From Breoghania sp. L-A4 (GTDB lineage: Bacteria; Pseudomonadota; Alphaproteobacteria; Rhizobiales; Stappiaceae), in assembly GCF_003432385.1 (NCBI RefSeq), contig NZ_CP031841.1, positions 3,511,579 to 3,575,578 of the forward strand: a stretch of DNA of 64,000 bases, written 5' to 3'. Of the stretch, positions 59,066 to 64,000 are shown piece by piece. The position numbers and the translations under genes were made by a program. How positions within the stretch are numbered: position 1 is the first letter of the stretch; each line of letters begins with the position of its first letter. The notes under the pieces are model-generated. The model worked only from the letters and a program-made list of their open reading frames with translations. It made no database searches and was not told the origin of the DNA.

Positions 59066-60169
59066 TCAGGGGAGCAATCGCGCGGTATGCCGGGCGATGG
59101 CCAGCGATGAGGTCAGCCCCGGCGATTCGATGCCGAACAACGCCACGAGCCCAGCAATACCATGATCCTTCGGACCCTGAATGCAAAAATCCACTGCTGG
59201 CTCGCCCTTGCCCGAGAGTTTCGGGCGCACGCCCGCATAGTCGGGCTGAAGCGCGCCATCCGCGAGATCGGGATAGTAGCTGCGGATCGCCCCGTAGAAC
59301 TCCTCCGCGCGCGCCGGATCGACCGAAAAGTCGGGCTCCGCGTCCCAGTCCACGTCGGGTCCGAATTTCACCTGTCCGCCGAGATCCAGGGTGGCATGGG
59401 TGCCGAGACCGCCGGGCACGGGGACAGGGTAGATCAGGTGGTTGAACGGCGCACGGCCGGCGATGTTGAAATAGTTGCCCTTGATCTTGTGGATCGGCGG
59501 AATTCGCGTCACCGGATAGCCGTCGATGGCATCGGCCACGTCCTGGGCGCCAAGGGCTGCCGCGATCACCACCTGACGCGCGCGCAGGTCCATCGGCTCG
59601 GCGCCGCCCACGCAAATCTCGATGCCGCCGTCCACGACGCGGCCGCCCGTGACCGGCGCATTGAAGGCGACCATGGCGCCATGGCTTTCCGCGTCGCCCT
59701 GCAGCGCCAGCATCAGGCCGTGCGCGTCGATGATGCCGGAGGAGGGCGACAGGATCGCGCCGACGCAGGCGACATTGGGCTCAAGCTCCCGCGCCTCGTC
59801 GCGGCCTATCAGGCGCAGGTCGGTCACGCCGTTGCGGCGTCCCTGCGCGAGGATCCCATCAAGCCGCGCCAGTTGCGCCTCGTCGCAGGCGACGATCAGC
59901 TTGCCGATGCGGTCGTGGGCGACGCCGTGGCTGGCGCAATAGTCGTAGAGCAGCGCCTTGCCTTCAACCGCCAGCCGCGTCTTCAGCCAGGCGCTGTCGT
60001 AATAGATGCCGGCGTGGATGACCTCGGAATTGCGCGAAGACACTTCCGAACCGATCAGCCCGTGCCGCTCCAGCACAATCACCTCATGGCCGGCCAGCGT
60101 CAGTTCGCGCGCCACCGCCAGTCCCACGACGCCCGCGCCGATGACGACCGTATCGACGGTTTCCGTCAT
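59066..60169 (-). CDS. FAD-dependent oxidoreductase (L-2-hydroxyglutarate oxidase/DAO-like)
   Basis: A 367-residue flavoprotein of the glycine oxidase/D-amino-acid-oxidase superfamily. FAD-binding [20 protein letters not shown], the [20 protein letters not shown] segment, characteristic of LhgO, and [20 protein letters not shown] and [19 protein letters not shown] near the end. The [13 protein letters not shown] match makes L-2-hydroxyglutarate oxidase the best guess, but other 2-hydroxy acids are possible. Its ATG overlaps the thyA stop, so it lies inside the thyA-folA group. Confidence 0.85.
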   Translation of the reverse strand: MTETVDTVVIGAGVVGLAVARELTLAGHEVIVLERHGLIGSEVSSRNSEVIHAGIYYDSAWLKTRLAVEGKALLYDYCASHGVAHDRIGKLIVACDEAQLARLDGILAQGRRNGVTDLRLIGRDEARELEPNVACVGAILSPSSGIIDAHGLMLALQGDAESHGAMVAFNAPVTGGRVVDGGIEICVGGAEPMDLRARQVVIAAALGAQDVADAIDGYPVTRIPPIHKIKGNYFNIAGRAPFNHLIYPVPVPGGLGTHATLDLGGQVKFGPDVDWDAEPDFSVDPARAEEFYGAIRSYYPDLADGALQPDYAGVRPKLSGKGEPAVDFCIQGPKDHGIAGLVALFGIESPGLTSSLAIARHTARLLP

Positions 60170-60996
60170 ACCGCCACCGGCGCCTTGATGTGCGGATGCG
60201 GGTCGTAGTTCTCCAGCGCGAAATCCTCGAAGATGAAGCCGAAGAGATCGGTCACATCCGGATTCAGCCGCATCACCGGCAGAGGACGCAGCGCGCGCGA
60301 CAACTGCTCGCGCGCCTGCTCGAAATGGTTGGAATAGAGATGCGCATCGCCCAGCGTGTGGACGAAATCGCCCGGCGCATAACCGGTCACCTGCGCCACC
60401 ATCAGCGTCAGCAACGCATAAGACGCGATGTTGAACGGCACGCCGAGAAACACGTCGGCCGAGCGCTGGTAGAGCTGGCAGGAGAGTTTTCCGTCGGCGA
60501 CATAGAACTGGAACAGCGCATGGCACGGCGGCAGCGCCATCTGGTCGACGAGCGCCGGGTTCCAGGCGGAGACGATCAGCCGGCGGCTGTCGGGATTTTT
60601 TCGAATCTGCTCGAGCAGGTTCGAAATCTGGTCGATGGCGCCGCCGGCATCGCCCGGCGTAGGCGCGGGCCACGAGCGCCACTGGGCGCCGTAGACAGGA
60701 CCGAGATCGCCGTTCTCGTCGGCCCATTCGTCCCAGATGGAAACACCGTTGTCCTTGAGATAGGCGATGTTGGTGTCGCCCTTCAGAAACCACAGAAGCT
60801 CATGGACGATCGACTTCAGGTGCAGCTTCTTGGTAGTTACCAGCGGAAAGCCTTGCGCCAGATCGAACCGCATCTGGTGCCCGAAGACGGACTTTGTGCC
60901 CGTGCCGGTGCGGTCGGTCTTGGTCGCGCCGTCGTCAAGAATGCGCTGCATCAGGTCGAGATATTGCCGCATCGAGGGCGTGTGCTCCGCTTGCAT
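60166..60996 (-). CDS. thyA: Thymidylate synthase
   Basis: Converts dUMP to dTMP using methylenetetrahydrofolate, generating dihydrofolate for FolA. 276 residues. Conserved sites: [39 protein letters not shown], the catalytic cysteine in [14 protein letters not shown] and the C-terminal [12 protein letters not shown]. Start [15 protein letters not shown] at 60996; MRQYLDL at 60972 is the E. coli-like alternative and neither has a strong ribosome site. Divergent from tmRNA. Confidence 0.97.
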   Translation of the reverse strand: MQAEHTPSMRQYLDLMQRILDDGATKTDRTGTGTKSVFGHQMRFDLAQGFPLVTTKKLHLKSIVHELLWFLKGDTNIAYLKDNGVSIWDEWADENGDLGPVYGAQWRSWPAPTPGDAGGAIDQISNLLEQIRKNPDSRRLIVSAWNPALVDQMALPPCHALFQFYVADGKLSCQLYQRSADVFLGVPFNIASYALLTLMVAQVTGYAPGDFVHTLGDAHLYSNHFEQAREQLSRALRPLPVMRLNPDVTDLFGFIFEDFALENYDPHPHIKAPVAV

Positions 60997-61184
60997 CGTC
61001 GATTCGTCATCAGCACCTAGGGTCTGCCCGTCTCCAATCCAAGGCAAGAGGCATCGCATCCGCGGGCGCATCCTTCCAACATTGCGGCGGCGCATCGCGC
61101 CTGCGCACAGGAATACGCAGACCAGCCCTTTTCACGAGGCCCCCCGCCCCTATATTCACCGTGTCGGCGCAAGTCGGCTATGGC

Positions 61185-61500
61185 GATAAACGGTGAGTGA
61201 AATAAGCCTTTCGGACCCGGGGGCGGTACCCGGCGCCTCCACCCAAGCCCATGAACGTCCAGTGGACAAACGTGGGTTTCGGCGGGGCGAAATAGGATCG
61301 ACGAGGGTGTAAAGACTTTTCTTTCGCTCGGCATGGTTCCGCCGTTATCGGGCCAAACCTGTAGTTGCAAATGACAACTATGCTATGGACAACGCTGTCG
61401 CTGCGTAATGCAGTGCCGGTAGTCCGCTTAAGCCCTTGCGGTTAGCACCGTAAGGCGGGGTTTGAAGGCACCTGGCAACAGAAGCCTTCGCTTCCATCAC
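61185..61500 (+). ncRNA. ssrA: tmRNA (permuted two-piece ssrA)
   Basis: Circularly permuted alphaproteobacterial tmRNA gene; ends approximate. The acceptor piece comes first, with a 5-bp T-stem (CCGGG/CCCGG) and acceptor 3' side ending CGCCTCC-ACC at 61234-61243. An intervening segment follows, and the coding piece begins near 61284 with GGGGCGAAATAGGATCGACG. The tag frame at 61367-61408 encodes ANDNYAMDNAVAA then TAA, a typical ending in AVAA. The 5' arm reads GGGGCG, where pairing with CGCCUCC would want one more G, echoing the window-wide single-base loss. It rescues stalled ribosomes and tags products for ClpXP. Confidence 0.95.
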
Positions 61501-61700
61501 ACGTGCGTGCATGACAGCCGGGGCCCAGCCAGCCCGGCCGCCGGATTGATACGACTCGACGGATCGCGTTTCCAGATAACCTCTTGCGGGAAAACGGCCG
61601 TCATTGAACAATGCGGCGGGCTACGCACTTTCTTTTTGCGGCGCGACGGTTCATGTTCGTCGCACGCTTCACACGATTCCGGCAGTGCTAAAGTCAGACC

Positions 61701-62342
61701 ATGTCCGAAGACCTGATCCGTTACGATATCGTCATTCAGGACGCCCTGCGCGGCGCCGTTCGCAAGATTTTGGAAGAAGTGCTGCGCACCGGCCTGCCCG
61801 GCGAACATCATTTCTACATTGCCTTCGACACGACGGCCCCAGGCGTGCGCATTTCGCCGCGGATCCGCGAACGCTACCCGCAGGAAATGACCGTGGTCAT
61901 GCAGCACCAGTTCTGGGATCTGGTCGTCGGCGAGCACACGTTCGAAGTCGGCCTGTCGTTCAACGGCATCCCCGAGCGGTTGGTGATCCCCTTCTCCGCC
62001 ATCAAGGGCTTCTTCGACCCGTCGGTGCAGTTCGCGCTCGAATTCGAGCCCGGCAAGACGGCCGAGGAACTGCCCGAGGAAATCCGCGCCGCGGGCGACG
62101 CAGCACAAACGCTGGAACGTGTCGCCGAGCTGACCGAACGCGACGATGAGGCGAAGACCGTGACCCCGCTCGCCCTCGCCAAGACATCGGTCGCGGACGA
62201 GGACACGGCGGAGCCCGTCCGGCCGGCAAAGGACGCGTCCGCGGAGGCCGCTGGCGGCAAGAGCGACGACAAGAGCGAAAAATCCGGCGACAAGGACGGC
62301 GCGGACGTCGTGTCGCTCGACGCTTTCCGCAAGAAGAGCTGA
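61701..62342 (+). CDS. sspB: SspB-family ClpXP adaptor
   Basis: A 213-residue protein of the SspB family, alphaproteobacterial type. The conserved core (about 1-140) includes IRYDIVIQDALRGAVRKILE, FYIAFDTTAPGVRISPRIRE and the ssrA-tag-binding groove region MQHQFWDLVVGEHTFEVGLS. The acidic Asp/Glu/Lys-rich linker (about 150-200) ends with VVSLDAFRKKS, the ClpX-binding tail. It delivers ssrA-tagged proteins to ClpXP, and here its gene directly follows ssrA. No strong ribosome site before ATG 61701. Confidence 0.93.
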   Translation: MSEDLIRYDIVIQDALRGAVRKILEEVLRTGLPGEHHFYIAFDTTAPGVRISPRIRERYPQEMTVVMQHQFWDLVVGEHTFEVGLSFNGIPERLVIPFSAIKGFFDPSVQFALEFEPGKTAEELPEEIRAAGDAAQTLERVAELTERDDEAKTVTPLALAKTSVADEDTAEPVRPAKDASAEAAGGKSDDKSEKSGDKDGADVVSLDAFRKKS

Positions 62343-62477
62343 TCCCGGGAGCAGCCGGACCGTGTCCGGCCCGCTCGCGCCAGGCGCCGCACGATCCAAT
62401 CCGCCCTTGGCAACCCTCGAACCTGACATGACATCACGGCTGCCCGTTCGCCACGGGCGGCGACTGGGAGTTCGACA

Positions 62478-63878
62478 ATGGCCGAAACACGCCTGGAATC
62501 CGACACGTTTGGCGACATCGCGGTTCCCGCGGATCGCTACTGGGGCGCGCAGACCCAGCGCTCGATCGAGAATTTCCCGATCGGCACGCAGACCATGCCC
62601 GCAGCCCTTGTCCATGCCCTGGGCCTCGTCAAGCAGGCGGCGGCGACCGTCAATGCGGGTCTCGGCAAGCTGCCGTCCGACATCGCCGACGCCATCGTGC
62701 AGGCGGCCGGCGAAGTCGCCACCGGCAAGCTCGACGGCCATTTTCCTCTGGTCGTGTGGCAAACCGGCTCCGGCACCCAATCGAACATGAACGCCAACGA
62801 GGTGATCTCAAACCGCGCCATCGAGATCCTGGGCGGAACCATGGGCAGCAAGACCCCGGTTCATCCCAACGATCACGTCAATTGCGGCCAGTCCTCCAAC
62901 GACACATTCCCGACCGCGATGTATGTCGCCAGCGCGCTCGAGATCGACGGCCGGCTGCTGCCCGCGCTGGAGCATCTGCGCGCAGCCCTCGCCGCCAAGG
63001 CCGAGGCCTTCAAGGACATCATCAAGATCGGCCGCACACACACCCAGGACGCGACCCCGCTGACCCTGGGCCAGGAGTTTTCCGGCTACGCGGCGCAAAT
63101 GGCCAATGGCATCACGCGCGTCAAGCAGGCGCGCGAGGGCCTGTTCGAGCTCGCCCAGGGTGGTACGGCGGTGGGCACCGGGCTCAACGCGGCGCCCGAT
63201 TTCGCGGAAAAATTCGCCGCCGAGATCGCCCGGCTCACCAGGCTGCCCTTCGTCACGGCGCCGAACAAGTTCGAGGCGCTGGCCGCGCACGACGCGATGG
63301 TGCACGCCCATGGGGCACTGGATACGCTCTCCGCCTCGCTGTTCAAGATCGCCAATGACGTCCGCTTCCTTGGTTCCGGCCCGCGCTCCGGCCTGGGCGA
63401 GCTGATCCTGCCGGAAAACGAGCCCGGCTCGTCGATCATGCCCGGCAAGGTCAATCCCACCCAGGCGGAAGCGCTGACGATGGTCTGCGCGCGGGTCATG
63501 GGCAACCAGACAACCATGGCGTTCGCCGGCTCGCAGGGGCACTTCGAGCTCAATGTCTTCAAGCCCGTGATGGCCGACACCCTGCTGCAGTCAATCCGGC
63601 TTCTCGCCGATGCGGCGCGGTCCTTCACCGATCGCTGCGTCATCGGAATCGAGGCGAACGAAGAGCGCATCGGCGATCTGATGGCGCGCTCGCTGATGCT
63701 GGTCACAGCGCTGGCGCCCAAGATCGGCTACGACAACGCCGCCAAGGTCGCCAAGACGGCGCACGCCAACGGCACCACCTTGCGCGAGGAAGCCGTCCGG
63801 CTCGGGTTCGTCACCGAAGCGGAGTTCGACGCCACGGTGCGGCCGGAAAACATGCTGGCCCCGCGGGCCGACAAATAG
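62478..63878 (+). CDS. fumC: Fumarate hydratase class II
   Basis: Hydrates fumarate to malate in the citric acid cycle. 466 residues, oxygen-stable class II form. Signature [20 protein letters not shown] holds the catalytic loop; also [18 protein letters not shown] and [18 protein letters not shown]. No internal gaps. GGGAG sits upstream of the ATG, and the gene follows sspB by 135 bases. Confidence 0.97.
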   Translation: MAETRLESDTFGDIAVPADRYWGAQTQRSIENFPIGTQTMPAALVHALGLVKQAAATVNAGLGKLPSDIADAIVQAAGEVATGKLDGHFPLVVWQTGSGTQSNMNANEVISNRAIEILGGTMGSKTPVHPNDHVNCGQSSNDTFPTAMYVASALEIDGRLLPALEHLRAALAAKAEAFKDIIKIGRTHTQDATPLTLGQEFSGYAAQMANGITRVKQAREGLFELAQGGTAVGTGLNAAPDFAEKFAAEIARLTRLPFVTAPNKFEALAAHDAMVHAHGALDTLSASLFKIANDVRFLGSGPRSGLGELILPENEPGSSIMPGKVNPTQAEALTMVCARVMGNQTTMAFAGSQGHFELNVFKPVMADTLLQSIRLLADAARSFTDRCVIGIEANEERIGDLMARSLMLVTALAPKIGYDNAAKVAKTAHANGTTLREEAVRLGFVTEAEFDATVRPENMLAPRADK

Positions 63879-64000
63879 TGCGATAGGCTCTGGAAGCCGC
63901 GTCAATCCTGCCCTAAATTCAAGGAAGAGCGGCGTTTCGCCAGGCCCAGGACGGCGCGGCGCCGAAGTCATGACCATCCCGAGCAGCCGCACGCGGCCGG
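63879..64000. other. Window end, no complete gene
   Basis: The last 122 bases after fumC contain an ATG near 63971 opening to the window edge (MTIPSSRTRP), too short to assess. Confidence 0.3.

Overview
This is a GC-rich chromosomal window from an alphaproteobacterium, most likely of the order Hyphomicrobiales (Rhizobiales). The evidence is a circularly permuted two-piece tmRNA gene followed by an alpha-type SspB, a BA14K-family protein, an HWE-family histidine kinase, alpha-type ilvIH and leuA genes with leader peptides, and overlapping ATGA start/stop junctions throughout. No phage, complete insertion sequence, CRISPR array or rRNA operon is visible. Most of the window is core metabolism, with a few accessory patches.

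Layout. 1-3.7 kb: a partial acyl-CoA synthetase, pgi and a BA14K protein. 3.8-13 kb: a minus-strand catabolic/transport unit (aldehyde dehydrogenase, LivK-like binding protein, LivH, LivM, LivG, LivF, second aldehyde dehydrogenase) with a divergent AraC-type regulator, probably for uptake and oxidation of an aromatic or other aldehyde-yielding compound. 13.1-18.8 kb: HWE kinase, GNAT acetyltransferase, a malate/lactate-type dehydrogenase, an isocitrate/isopropylmalate-family dehydrogenase and a membrane adenylate cyclase. 18.8-22.1 kb: zinc regulon (zur, znuB, znuC against znuA) with a palindromic Zur-like box. 22.2-27.7 kb: a cyclase with a CXXCH haem motif, a higBA toxin-antitoxin pair with two identical-type operators, and a TetR-led group of small enzymes. 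27.9-33.9 kb: tRNA-Lys, ilvI-ilvH behind a leader-peptide attenuator, serA, a HAD phosphatase. 34-39.5 kb: SoxYZ-like carrier, Na+/H+ antiporter, LysE exporter, TetR regulator, ilvC. 39.5-45.5 kb: a 1237-residue exported Sel1-repeat protein and a chemoreceptor. 46-54 kb: PhzF-like enzyme, small membrane proteins, leuA with a leucine-rich leader peptide, RNA-modification enzymes (RsmC-like, RsuA-like, MiaA) and serB. 54-64 kb: DegP, HflC, HflK, FolA, an FAD oxidase, ThyA, tmRNA, SspB and FumC.

How the genes work together. Three branched-chain amino acid loci (ilvIH, ilvC, leuA) and two serine genes (serA, serB) lie in one 26-kb stretch, and two of the branched-chain loci carry leader peptides rich in the end-product codons. 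The tmRNA tags stalled peptides, and the neighbouring SspB would deliver tagged proteins to ClpXP. HflK/HflC and DegP form an envelope quality-control group.

A striking window-wide pattern: eight genes (pgi, the malate-type dehydrogenase, znuB, higA, serA, soxYZ, leuA, folA) each lose frame by exactly one missing base, every time at a run of G or C. In each case adding one base to the run restores a protein that fits its family and its neighbours. The tmRNA acceptor stem shows the same apparent defect. This looks like systematic homopolymer under-calling in the source assembly rather than gene decay, so these genes are annotated as full length with the shift noted.
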